DNA of 16,366 nt from Candidatus Nitrosopumilus sp. (GCA_022758935.1 JAEMQG010000134.1:1-16366), one strand, 5' to 3'; counted from the stretch's first letter, positions 1-6,525 are shown. The notes: a model not told the origin generated them from the letters alone. A program made the numbers and translations.

Positions 1-383
1 GAATGTGTTGTTTTTTGAGCAGAGTCAGAAGAGTTTGATTCTGATGCTGATATTGATATCACTCCAGTTTTGATTAGATGCTGAATTGCTTGTACAAATT
101 CTTTATCAGTGATTGTTCCATCTGCCCACCAACCTGCGTTGTTCTTAACCCAATCTGGAACGGATTGTGATTTTTCTTCAGATACGGTTGTTGTGGGAAT
201 TACGATAACACCATCTTTTATTAGAAATTGTAATCCCTGAATAAATTCAGATTCAGATATTGTACCATCTGCCCACCAACCGGCGTTGTTCTTAACCCAA
301 GCTGGAATTCCTTCTGCGTTAGCAAATGAAGTAATTGATCCAACAAGTAGGATTGTTGCAATTGTGGCAATCGTTGTATTCAT
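1..383 (-). CDS. Secreted WVKNNAGWWADG-repeat protein, 5' part only
   Basis: Open reading frame on the minus strand starting at ATG 383-381 and running off the left edge (127 codons visible, no stop). Residues 1-23 form a signal peptide: polar start, hydrophobic core, ANA before Glu24. Two copies of a roughly 37-residue unit follow, at about 24-60 and 74-110. Each contains WVKNNAGWWADG, then an acidic T-I-x-[ED] turn, an F-[IV]-Q helix and LIK-x-GVI. A Ser-rich linker begins at about 111. This unit is frequent in extracellular proteins of ammonia-oxidising archaea; its molecular role is not known to me, and the missing C-terminus could carry another domain. The start is supported by a signal peptide that begins at this Met and by a TATA-like TTTAAATA about 26 nt upstream, which fits a leaderless mRNA. 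Confidence 0.85.
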   Translation of the reverse strand, partial: MNTTIATIATILLVGSITSFANAEGIPAWVKNNAGWWADGTISESEFIQGLQFLIKDGVIVIPTTTVSEEKSQSVPDWVKNNAGWWADGTITDKEFVQAIQHLIKTGVISISASESNSSDSAQKTTH

Positions 384-403
384 TGTCAAAAAATCTCCAA
401 TAA

Positions 404-444
404 TCATATTTAAACTGGTGCCAATTAATTATCTAGTGCCAAAT
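404..444 (-). promoter_or_regulatory. Promoter of the 383(-) gene with tandem TTGGCACTAG elements
   Basis: Read on the minus strand: TTGGCACTAGA (442-432), then TTGGCACCAGT (424-414), 18 bp apart, the second running straight into TTTAAATA (415-408). The TATA box is centred about 27 nt before the ATG at 383, as expected for a leaderless transcript. The same layout (distal copy, 18-19 bp period, proximal copy touching TATA) recurs at the promoters near 3995 and 4110. That the element binds a regulator is inference. Confidence 0.55.
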
Positions 445-477
445 AACAACAGTCCAAGATCAACCTGAAACCCACAA

Positions 478-518
478 TCTAGTGGTAAAGTGAATTTAGC
501 ACGCTGTGATTTTTAAAT
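478..518 (+). promoter_or_regulatory. Promoter of the DUF1722-photolyase operon
   Basis: TTTTTAAAT at 510-518 lies about 26 nt before the GTG at 540, a good archaeal TATA position for a leaderless mRNA. TTAGCACGCTG at 496-506 sits just upstream and matches the first seven bases of the TTRGCACTAGT element. An opposite-orientation relative, CTAGTGGTAAA, lies at 479-489. The match is weaker than at 404-444 or 4079-4114. Confidence 0.45.
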
Positions 519-539
519 GAATAAAATCAGATTTTAAAA

Positions 540-1103
540 GTGGAGGACGAACAAATCAATTTTGCTAATAAAAATTACAAAATATCAGAAAAGGATGTAA
601 GAGAATATGTTTTGGCGCGATTTCAAGATGTAAAATGCTCAAAGAAGATTAAAAATCTGGTGACATTTCAGGCAGCTAACAAATACATGATAATGGCGCA
701 TGATCAAGTAGAATTAAAAAATCTAGGAAACATTGTTGCAAGTTATAAAAAAATACCATTTTCAGATGTTTTGCAAGAGTATCAAGACCGCTTGAAAATT
801 GCCATGATAAAAGAGCCGACAATGAAAACACATACAAATGTAATTATGCATATTTTTGGATATTTTTCAAAACATCTTAGTCAAGGTGAAAAGCAGTTAT
901 TTTTTGAGTGGTTAGAGCAATTTAGGGAAAATAGAATAACCATAGGAAACATACTCTCAAAGATAAGCCCCATAATCTATCGCTTTAACAATACATATCT
1001 TGCCAGTCAGACATATTTTTTGTTGTATTCGAATGTTCGGCCTAGAATCTTATTTAATGTATTAAATAAAAAAAATACTTTGGGAGAAATTAATTTAGAA
1101 TAA
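540..1103 (+). CDS. Stand-alone DUF1722 (YbgA-type) protein
   Basis: A 187-residue protein that reads through as one DUF1722 domain from about residue 18 to 175. Conserved-looking blocks are VREYVLARF, LVTFQAANKYMIMAHDQ, TMKTHTNVIMHIFGYFSKHLS, EKQLFFEWLEQFRE and the C-terminal FNNTYLASQTYF. E. coli YbgA is a similar single-domain protein encoded beside photolyase, and in many bacteria the domain is fused to DUF523 (TudS). Such a fusion (RudS) has been reported, from memory, to remove sulfur from 4-thiouridine in tRNA, the near-UV target in tRNA. No Cys-rich DUF523 part is present here, so any desulfidase activity would need a partner. GTG 540 is preferred because the frame has a stop at 522-524, no ATG follows it, and a TATA-like box sits at the right distance. 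Photolyase starts 20 nt downstream on the same strand. Confidence 0.85.
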   Translation: MEDEQINFANKNYKISEKDVREYVLARFQDVKCSKKIKNLVTFQAANKYMIMAHDQVELKNLGNIVASYKKIPFSDVLQEYQDRLKIAMIKEPTMKTHTNVIMHIFGYFSKHLSQGEKQLFFEWLEQFRENRITIGNILSKISPIIYRFNNTYLASQTYFLLYSNVRPRILFNVLNKKNTLGEINLE

Positions 1104-1123
1104 CGGTATTGGCTTAATAAAAA

Positions 1124-2482
1124 ATGACATTGTACAAAAATTCGTTATTCATATTTCGCCGAGATTTAAGATTGGAAGACAATACTGGATTGATTTATGC
1201 ATTAAAAAACTCAGAAGAAGTAATCCCATGCTTTATAATTGACAGTCAAATAATGAATAATTGTAAAAATTCTTCGTTTAGAATCGAATTTCTTAATCAA
1301 TCTCTAATAGATGTAGATAAGCAATTAAACAAAAAGAAAAGTAGTTTGCAAATTTTTAAAGGTAACACTAGAGCAATAATTCAAAAAATAATTTCAGACC
1401 ATAAAATTAAAAGTGTATTTTTGAATGGAGATTATACAAAATTTGCTCAAAATAGAGAGATGGAAATTGAAAAATTATGCAATAAAAACAAAGTAGATTT
1501 TAACAAATATGCAGATTATCTATTACAGGTTCCGGATGAAATACATACAAGAGAGGGAAAACCATATACAATTTATTCACATTTTTTTAAAACTGCAAAA
1601 ACCATTCCAGTAAGAAGAGTAATAAAAAATAATTTTGACAATTATTACAAGGATAAAATCAAAGACGGAATTTCAATAAATATGATAAAAAAAGAAATTG
1701 AAAAAAACAACATAGGGGGAAGAGCCAACGCTCTTAAAATTTTAAAAAATATTCATTTGTTCAAAGATTATCAAAAAAATAGAAACTATCCTTTTTTAGA
1801 TAAGACAACCAAATTATCGCATCACATTAGATTTGGTACAGTCTCTATTCGCGAAGTATATCACGCAATAAAAGAAAATTTAGGTGAGGAACATATTTTG
1901 ATAAATGAGATTTATTGGAGAGAATTCTTTACTTATGTTCTACATTACTTTCCAAATTCACAATTTACGACATTTAAGAAAAAATTTAAAAAAATACAAT
2001 GGAGTGCAAATAAGCAAGATTATCATGCATGGTGTGAAGGAAAAACAGGATTTCCCATTATTGATGCAGGAATGAGGCAATTAAATAAAACAGGATTCAT
2101 GCACAATAGAATTAGAATGATTGTCGCATCATTTCTTACAAAAGATTTGCACATAGATTGGAGAAAAGGGGAGAGATACTTTGCAGAAAAACTTGTAGAC
2201 TATGATCCTGCAGTAAATGTAGGGAATTGGCAATGGGTGGCATCCACCGGATGTGATGCTGTACCATACTTTAGAATATTTAATCCATGGCTACAACAAG
2301 AAAAATTTGATCAGGATTGTAGATACATTAAAGAATGGATTCCAGAATTAGAATCAATTCAATCTAATGAAATACATAGTCTTTGGAAAAAACGACCAGA
2401 ATATTTGGCATATCCAAGACCAATAGTTGATCATAAAATAGAATCAACAAAAACAAGGGAAATTTTCAGAGTGCAGAAATAA
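1124..2482 (+). CDS. phrB: Class I deoxyribodipyrimidine (CPD) photolyase
   Basis: Flavoenzyme that splits UV-induced cyclobutane pyrimidine dimers using light. The 452 residues match the usual class I length. The N-terminal antenna domain opens with FIFRRDLRLEDN (residues 9-20). The FAD domain has GRANALKIL (199-207), KLSHHIRFGTVSIREV (230-245), EIYWREFF (262-269), MHNRIRM (326-332) and YDPAVNVGNWQW (360-371). Residues equivalent to key E. coli ones are present: E262 and W265 (E274, W277), M332 (M345), N365 (N378), and the electron-transfer tryptophans W303, W346 and W369 (W306, W359, W382). It should therefore be active. An 8-HDF antenna is plausible because these archaea make F420-type deazaflavins, but that is inference. 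It sits 20 nt behind the DUF1722 gene, probably in one transcript, and is convergent with the SDR gene (13 bp between stops). Confidence 0.95.
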   Translation: MTLYKNSLFIFRRDLRLEDNTGLIYALKNSEEVIPCFIIDSQIMNNCKNSSFRIEFLNQSLIDVDKQLNKKKSSLQIFKGNTRAIIQKIISDHKIKSVFLNGDYTKFAQNREMEIEKLCNKNKVDFNKYADYLLQVPDEIHTREGKPYTIYSHFFKTAKTIPVRRVIKNNFDNYYKDKIKDGISINMIKKEIEKNNIGGRANALKILKNIHLFKDYQKNRNYPFLDKTTKLSHHIRFGTVSIREVYHAIKENLGEEHILINEIYWREFFTYVLHYFPNSQFTTFKKKFKKIQWSANKQDYHAWCEGKTGFPIIDAGMRQLNKTGFMHNRIRMIVASFLTKDLHIDWRKGERYFAEKLVDYDPAVNVGNWQWVASTGCDAVPYFRIFNPWLQQEKFDQDCRYIKEWIPELESIQSNEIHSLWKKRPEYLAYPRPIVDHKIESTKTREIFRVQK

Positions 2483-2495
2483 TTAAAAAATAAAA

Positions 2496-3875
2496 TTAAA
2501 TGGGTTTTCCTTTGTATTGATAATCAATTACTTTATGAAATGTGTTGTGAGATGCAATTATTGCAATGATGGCAGTAATCATACCAACAAAATTTCTCAA
2601 TGTAATTATATCATTAGGATGTGGAGCTAGTATTGAAGTATCAAAGACAACATAAAAATTATCAAATGACCAAAATGCAAGAGTTATCCATGATAGAATC
2701 CCACTAATAATAAACCCAAGTCGGGTTTTACTCTTCACAAAAATAATTGCTGATGCAATTCCTACATACCAAAAAAATCCACCCACAATCCAGCCAAAAT
2801 GATAAACATCTGGTCTATCATCCAACCAATAATAGGTTGTTCCGATAATTGCCATAGCAATTAATGAGCCAAGTAATAGTTTTTGATTTATTTTAAAACC
2901 AGTTTTTTCTTCTCTAGGATTTATTTCAGGAGGGTTTTGTCTCATTTCCTTGGTTGCAATGTCTATTGCCTCACGAACAGATTTCAATCTAATTGGAATG
3001 ATTGTAGTAATGGAATTGTCATTCACTACTGTATCGTGAACAAGACTATCAATTAACGGTCTTGCCAAAGATGCCTTTACCGGTGTAATAAGATCCACCC
3101 AATATGAGGAAAGTCTCGTAGTAAGAAAAGGAATTTGTATAACAAAGAGATTCTTGTTCAAATAAGCAGAATAAACACGCATTAGTTCTTCATATGTCAT
3201 AATATCAGGTCCGCCAATTTCATAGATTTTGCCAGTTGTTTCAGGATGTTTCATGCACTCTACTAGATATTCTACTACATCATCAACAGCAATTGGTTGT
3301 GCAAGTGATTTTACCCAAGAGGGCGTTACCATTATTCGTAATCGCTCAACAAGATAACGAAGCATAGCGTATGAACCTCCCTGAGCTCCAATGATTAATG
3401 ATGCACGTAATTGAGTTACAGGAATATTTCCAGATGCCAAGATCTCACCCACTTCTTTTCTGCTTTGCATGTGAGGAGATAATTCCAGGCTATCATTTAC
3501 CAAACCACCAAGATAGATTATTCTTTTGACATTGGCTTTAGTTGCCGCTTTGAGAAAATTTTGAGCTTGGATTCTTTCTCTAGATGCAAACTCTTTCCAG
3601 TGTTCTTTACTTCCCTCCATAGAGTGAAGAAGATAGTATACAAAATCAATTCCAGTCATGGCTTGTTCTAATTGTTCGACATCAAAAACATCAGCCTGAA
3701 CATATTTTACGTTTTTTGTATCTAAAAGTTTTTTTCTACTCATTCCTTTTACGGCAAATCCAGATGAAGACAAAGCAGAGATTAACCTAGAACCAATAAA
3801 ACCGGTGGCACCAGTTACCAAAATAGAATAAGGTGGTAATTTAGAAAATGCATCATTGGGTATTTTTTGACTCAT
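2496..3875 (-). CDS. NmrA-like atypical SDR with four-helix membrane tail
   Basis: A 459-residue protein in two parts. Residues 16-310 form an extended/atypical short-chain dehydrogenase fold with the nucleotide-binding TGATGFIGSRL (21-31), a DVFD acidic turn near 62-65, YYLLHSM (80-86) and IGGPDIMTYEELM near 220. No classical YxxxK pair stands out where expected, as in NmrA-like members. The tail has about four hydrophobic segments (roughly 333-352, 360-379, 387-405, 427-443), so the enzyme is probably tethered to the membrane. The substrate is unknown. Similar NAD(P)-binding proteins are found near photolyase and B12-photoreceptor genes in bacteria (established knowledge, recalled). It is convergent with photolyase and divergent from the cobalamin-binding gene at 4137, from which it is separated by two tandem-repeat promoters. 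The ATG at 3875 lies 8 nt after a possible leader ORF. Confidence 0.8.
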   Translation of the reverse strand: MSQKIPNDAFSKLPPYSILVTGATGFIGSRLISALSSSGFAVKGMSRKKLLDTKNVKYVQADVFDVEQLEQAMTGIDFVYYLLHSMEGSKEHWKEFASRERIQAQNFLKAATKANVKRIIYLGGLVNDSLELSPHMQSRKEVGEILASGNIPVTQLRASLIIGAQGGSYAMLRYLVERLRIMVTPSWVKSLAQPIAVDDVVEYLVECMKHPETTGKIYEIGGPDIMTYEELMRVYSAYLNKNLFVIQIPFLTTRLSSYWVDLITPVKASLARPLIDSLVHDTVVNDNSITTIIPIRLKSVREAIDIATKEMRQNPPEINPREEKTGFKINQKLLLGSLIAMAIIGTTYYWLDDRPDVYHFGWIVGGFFWYVGIASAIIFVKSKTRLGFIISGILSWITLAFWSFDNFYVVFDTSILAPHPNDIITLRNFVGMITAIIAIIASHNTFHKVIDYQYKGKPI

Positions 3876-3883
3876 AAAAACAT

Positions 3884-3967
3884 TTAATCCATTTGATTAA
3901 CACTAAGATAGTTATGGTTTGAGTTAGAATATCTAACTATTGATTCCGTGTATTGTGTTAAAGACAT
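3884..3967 (-). CDS. Possible 27-residue leader ORF upstream of the SDR gene
   Basis: ATG at 3967-3965, 27 codons, TAA at 3886-3884, 8 nt before the SDR start and in another frame. It begins MSLTQYTESI and is rich in Ser, Asn and Tyr, with no domain recognised. The reason to list it is promoter geometry: a TATA-like TTTAAATA at 3996-3989, preceded by two TTRRCACTAGT elements, predicts transcription starting within a few nt of this ATG and about 90 nt before the SDR start. Either this peptide is translated from a leaderless mRNA and the SDR is reached by coupling, or the stretch is a 5' UTR. Confidence 0.35.
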   Translation of the reverse strand: MSLTQYTESIVRYSNSNHNYLSVNQMD

Positions 3968-3988
3968 AAGTTGAATTTGAAAATAAAT

Positions 3989-4025
3989 TATTTAAACTAG
4001 TGTTAAGGTAACAAACTAGTGCCAA
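3989..4025 (-). promoter_or_regulatory. Tandem-element promoter facing the SDR gene
   Basis: Read on the minus strand: TTGGCACTAGT (4025-4015) and TTAACACTAGT (4006-3996), 19 bp apart, the proximal copy running directly into TTTAAATA (3996-3989). The TATA centre is about 26 nt from the ATG at 3967. Same layout as 404-444 (-) and 4079-4114 (+). Together with the next feature it gives two back-to-back tandem sites between the SDR and the cobalamin-binding gene. Confidence 0.55.
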
Positions 4026-4078
4026 ATTTTTCTAAAATAATCATTATAGGCATAAATAATGTCTAGAATATCTAATTT

Positions 4079-4114
4079 TTAGCACTAGTGATGAATATTA
4101 GCACTAATTAAATA
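4079..4114 (+). promoter_or_regulatory. Tandem-element promoter of the cobalamin-binding gene
   Basis: TTAGCACTAGT at 4079-4089 and TTAGCACTAAT at 4098-4108, 19 bp apart, the second overlapping TTAAATA at 4108-4114. The TATA centre is 26 nt before ATG 4137, so a leaderless mRNA is likely. The proximal copy occupies the BRE position, where a bound repressor would block TBP/TFB; it could equally be a variant recognition element for one of the multiple TFB factors of this group. Confidence 0.6.
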
Positions 4115-4136
4115 GGTTATTCAAAATATAAAAAAC

Positions 4137-4979
4137 ATGGTGTACATTAGAGCAAAGAAAGTAAAATCTGACAATTACCTGTATTTAGTAAAAAGTATCT
4201 GGGATTCCAAAAAGAATACATCAAAACAAGAGATCATAAAATACCTAGGTAAAGCATCAGAAGTTGTTAAAGATGACCTACCAATAGATTATCGAAATGA
4301 TCCAAAAATTCTATCCGCAATTGCATTACACAATCCAAGAGATTTAGTAAAAAGAGAAGAGTCAACAAAAAAATCAAAACAAATTTTATATAAAAAATTA
4401 ACGGATGGGGACATTCATTCATCTGTAAAAATTTATGAAGAATATACCAAAATTTTTAATTCTGCTGATTTTTTTGATAAAATTTTAAGACCAGTCATGC
4501 ATAAAATAGGTGATGATTGGGCAAATAATATAATCAATATTGCAACAGAACATGTTGCAAGCAATGTTGCTCAAGCACTTGTTAAAATTATTATGGATAA
4601 AGTTACAGGGAATGCCAACAAAAAGAAAATTCTTGTTTGTGTTCCAGTAGGAGAAGAACATCATTTAGGTTGTGATGTTTTGGAGACATATCTTTCACTA
4701 AAGGGGTTCAAAGTGTACAATATGGGCACATCAATACCCACAGAATCAATACTCAGTTTTATTGAAAGTAACAAACCAGACGTCATACTAGTTTCAATTA
4801 CATTGGAGGACAACATATTAGCAGGACAAAGACTAGTAAAAAAAATAAAGGATCAATACAGCATTCCAATATTGGTTGGGGGGTTTGCATTACAATCAAC
4901 TAAAGTACCAAAATTTGAGGCAACAGTAATTACAGAAACAACACTTGAAGAGATTCCTAAAATTCTTAGAACAGTGTAA
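4137..4979 (+). CDS. CarH/LitR-like cobalamin-binding protein without MerR domain
   Basis: A 280-residue protein in three parts. Residues 1-42 (starting MVYIRAKKVK, then YLYLVKSIW and EIIKYLGK) resemble the N-terminal segment of IS1634-type transposases and related proteins. Residues about 80-155 are helical and contain W128-x9-E138-H139, the Wx9EH signature of the adenosylcobalamin cap of CarH/LitR. Residues about 163-278 are a Rossmann-type B12 domain with E173-x-H175-x-x-G178 (H175 the expected lower ligand of cobalt), S220-x-T222 and G248-G249. Corrinoid methyl-transfer proteins normally read DxHDIG, so the ExHxxG plus Wx9EH pair points to a light or B12 sensor. T. thermophilus CarH has His132 right after its Trp; here that position is Ala129, so the light-state bis-His adduct may not form as described. 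A repressor role for photolyase, the SDR and itself is inference. Confidence 0.8.
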   Translation: MVYIRAKKVKSDNYLYLVKSIWDSKKNTSKQEIIKYLGKASEVVKDDLPIDYRNDPKILSAIALHNPRDLVKREESTKKSKQILYKKLTDGDIHSSVKIYEEYTKIFNSADFFDKILRPVMHKIGDDWANNIINIATEHVASNVAQALVKIIMDKVTGNANKKKILVCVPVGEEHHLGCDVLETYLSLKGFKVYNMGTSIPTESILSFIESNKPDVILVSITLEDNILAGQRLVKKIKDQYSIPILVGGFALQSTKVPKFEATVITETTLEEIPKILRTV

Positions 4980-5099
4980 TTCTAAATTTTTTTTTCCAAG
5001 TACCTATATCAATATAGCATTTAGAAAGAACTAAGACTGATTGCAAATATGGCATAATAATTAAAATAATCACATCATATTTTTTTTGATATTTACAGC

Positions 5100-5358
5100 A
5101 TGAAAAAAGAAATCGCATCAATTTACTCAAATTTTACCTCCTCATTACTTTGGGAAGGTTAGGGATTGGAAATTAGTTGAATCTATAGTTAAATCGCCCG
5201 GAATGGTATGGAAATCAAAAATGCCTCACGAAATACCTGGAATAAAAGGATTATTTTTTGTAGGTGATTCTACAATAAGTTAGGGTATTGGTACTGATTC
5301 TACGGGTTACAGATCTATTCTTTGTTATCCTAAAATTGTTTCCTATCTTAACAAGTAA
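5100..5358 (+). pseudogene. Decayed C-terminus of a phytoene-desaturase-like FAD oxidoreductase
   Basis: Two frames carry remnants. From ATG 5100, 20 codons (ending SNFTSSLLWEG) run to a stop at 5160. In another frame, codons from 5164 read DWKLVESIVKSPGMVW, then MPHEIPGIKGLFFVGDSTIS, a TAG stop at 5281-5283, GIGTDSTGYRSILCYPKI and a final TAA at 5356. GLFFVGDS followed by a GIGT turn is the C-terminal FAD-binding signature of phytoene-desaturase/carotenoid-isomerase-like amine oxidases. At least one frameshift and one in-frame stop break it, and the N-terminal FAD domain (several hundred residues) is absent from the upstream 120 bp. Carotenoid genes are classic CarH targets, so the position right behind the cobalamin-binding gene is suggestive. 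Family-level naming is by motif only. Confidence 0.65.
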
Positions 5359-5441
5359 AATATTATTCTAACAACAACCAATTGATAATTGGAAATTATG
5401 GATTTCAAGAAATTGATCTGTTAAAGTGTTTCAAATATTAG

Positions 5442-6125
5442 TTAGTGTTTTCTTTTTTTATTTATTATTACACACACAATTCCTGTTGGAGTTCCAATCA
5501 AAAAAATTAAGGCAATCGACATAGTAAGATAGTCTTCTAAAAAGATTTTTGTGTCAAACCAAGATTTCGGCAATAGAGTAAAAAATTCTACAAAGGTAAA
5601 ATCTTCAACAGTACCAATGGCTAAACTATACTTTCCATTTGATTTATCATCATATATTGCGATATAATATGTTCCATCTTTTGGTATTGTTATTTTCACT
5701 TCTTGTCGTTCCCAATATGTTACTTGGCCAAATGGTTCATAGAATTCTTTTGAAGGAAATTTTCCATGATAGGGAAAGACCCAAATTCCTAATTCTGGTG
5801 ACACCTCAAATGGAACTTTGTCAGATTTATCTATTCCATCTCCAATTAGCACAAGAGTTGGAGCATAATCAAATAATGATTTGATTTTTGGTATTACAAT
5901 GCTAGAATAAAATAAATCTCCGTGCTTTGCCGTAAATTTATAATATTTTACTTTGTTCTGCTCAAGGTTTTCATAAATTGCCCATGATATTTTATGATCC
6001 GGAATGTTGAGAGCATTGTTTAATTCTGTGTGGGTCTCATCATGACTAATTAATTTGTGGGCGTTCGCATCAAGAGGAATAAGTATCATTAGCAATATAA
6101 TTAAAATCAAACTAGCAATATGCAT
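5442..6125 (-). CDS. Secreted, C-terminally membrane-anchored protein of unknown function
   Basis: A 227-residue protein with a signal peptide (1-22, cleavage likely after DANA), an extracellular domain of about 175 residues, one transmembrane helix near 201-222 and a basic tail (KKRKH). The ectodomain is mostly beta-type and includes VKYYKFTAKHGDLFYSS and, near the end, DGTYYIAIYDD followed by GKYSLAIG. That pattern recalls pre-peptidase C-terminal (PPC)-like beta-sandwich domains, without catalytic residues I can identify. No function is claimed. The ATG at 6125 is supported by the signal peptide and by TTATAAAG on the minus strand at 6154-6147, about 26 nt upstream (leaderless). The gene is divergent from the small membrane-protein gene at 6232; the TTAGCACTAGT element between them is oriented towards the latter. 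Confidence 0.75.
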   Translation of the reverse strand: MHIASLILIILLMILIPLDANAHKLISHDETHTELNNALNIPDHKISWAIYENLEQNKVKYYKFTAKHGDLFYSSIVIPKIKSLFDYAPTLVLIGDGIDKSDKVPFEVSPELGIWVFPYHGKFPSKEFYEPFGQVTYWERQEVKITIPKDGTYYIAIYDDKSNGKYSLAIGTVEDFTFVEFFTLLPKSWFDTKIFLEDYLTMSIALIFLIGTPTGIVCVIINKKRKH

Positions 6126-6175
6126 AAATTTCTTTTAGATTTGTTCTTTATAACAAAGACCGTAATATGGCTAAA

Positions 6176-6211
6176 TTAGCACTAGTTTCAACCTTTTCAT
6201 TGTCTTATATA
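6176..6211 (+). promoter_or_regulatory. Promoter of the 39-residue membrane protein
   Basis: A perfect TTAGCACTAGT at 6176-6186 and a TATA-like CTTATATA at 6204-6211, about 25 nt before ATG 6232. No convincing second copy lies at the 18-19 bp spacing (6194-6205 reads TTTTCATTGTCT). The element lies in the divergent region shared with the gene starting at 6125(-). Confidence 0.45.
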
Positions 6212-6231
6212 GAATGAAACAAACTTTAATC

Positions 6232-6351
6232 ATGAATCAAGAAAAGCAATACAAAGAACCAATGAGTGGTAAAAAATTATTTACATTAGTTGGTGCTGTT
6301 ATGATTGGCGCAGTTGTTATAGGCATGGTTTTATTTACAAATTTTATTTAG
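6232..6351 (+). CDS. Small single-pass membrane protein, 39 residues
   Basis: ATG 6232 to TAG 6349-6351. A charged N-terminus of about 15 residues (MNQEKQYKEP, then SGKK) precedes one hydrophobic helix at about 16-37 (LFTLVGAVMIGAVVIGMVLF). An in-frame ATG at 6214 would add six residues; 6232 is chosen because it sits at the leaderless distance from the TATA box at 6204-6211. With positive charge before the helix, the N-terminus is probably cytoplasmic. No family recognised. A role as a small subunit or accessory peptide of a membrane complex is possible but unsupported. Confidence 0.6.
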   Translation: MNQEKQYKEPMSGKKLFTLVGAVMIGAVVIGMVLFTNFI

Positions 6352-6468
6352 TAAATAAATCATTCATTATTTTTTACGTTCTGATCTCAGAAATTTTTTC
6401 CCGGTAGTCAACATAGAATGTAATGATAACAAAATGTAACGTGATGTAAACCAATAATCTTCTAACAG

Positions 6469-6507
6469 TTAGCACTAGAACTTATTTTAAGTACTATTGA
6501 TATATTA
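6469..6507 (+). promoter_or_regulatory. Promoter of the zinc-ribbon/PPOX operon
   Basis: TTAGCACTAGA at 6469-6479 and a degenerate second copy, TTAAGTACTAT, at 6487-6497, 18 bp apart; the latter is followed directly by GATATATTA (6499-6507), about 23 nt before ATG 6526. Layout as at 404-444 and 4079-4114, with a weaker proximal copy. Confidence 0.5.
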
Positions 6508-6525
6508 GAAATCACAAAAAATTAC

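Noticed and set aside
286..468. 60-codon plus-strand ORF
   Set aside because: It lies opposite the signal-peptide gene at 1-383 and its promoter; its sequence is the antisense shadow of those.
4137..4979. Corrinoid protein of a methanol/methylamine methyltransferase (MtaC/MtbC type)
   Set aside because: The cobalt-ligand motif is ExHxxG rather than DxHDIG, a Wx9EH motif is present, the N-terminus is extra, and no methyltransferase gene is adjacent.
5639..5884. 81-codon plus-strand ORF
   Set aside because: Antisense to the secreted protein at 5442-6125, which has a signal peptide, a TM anchor and a promoter.
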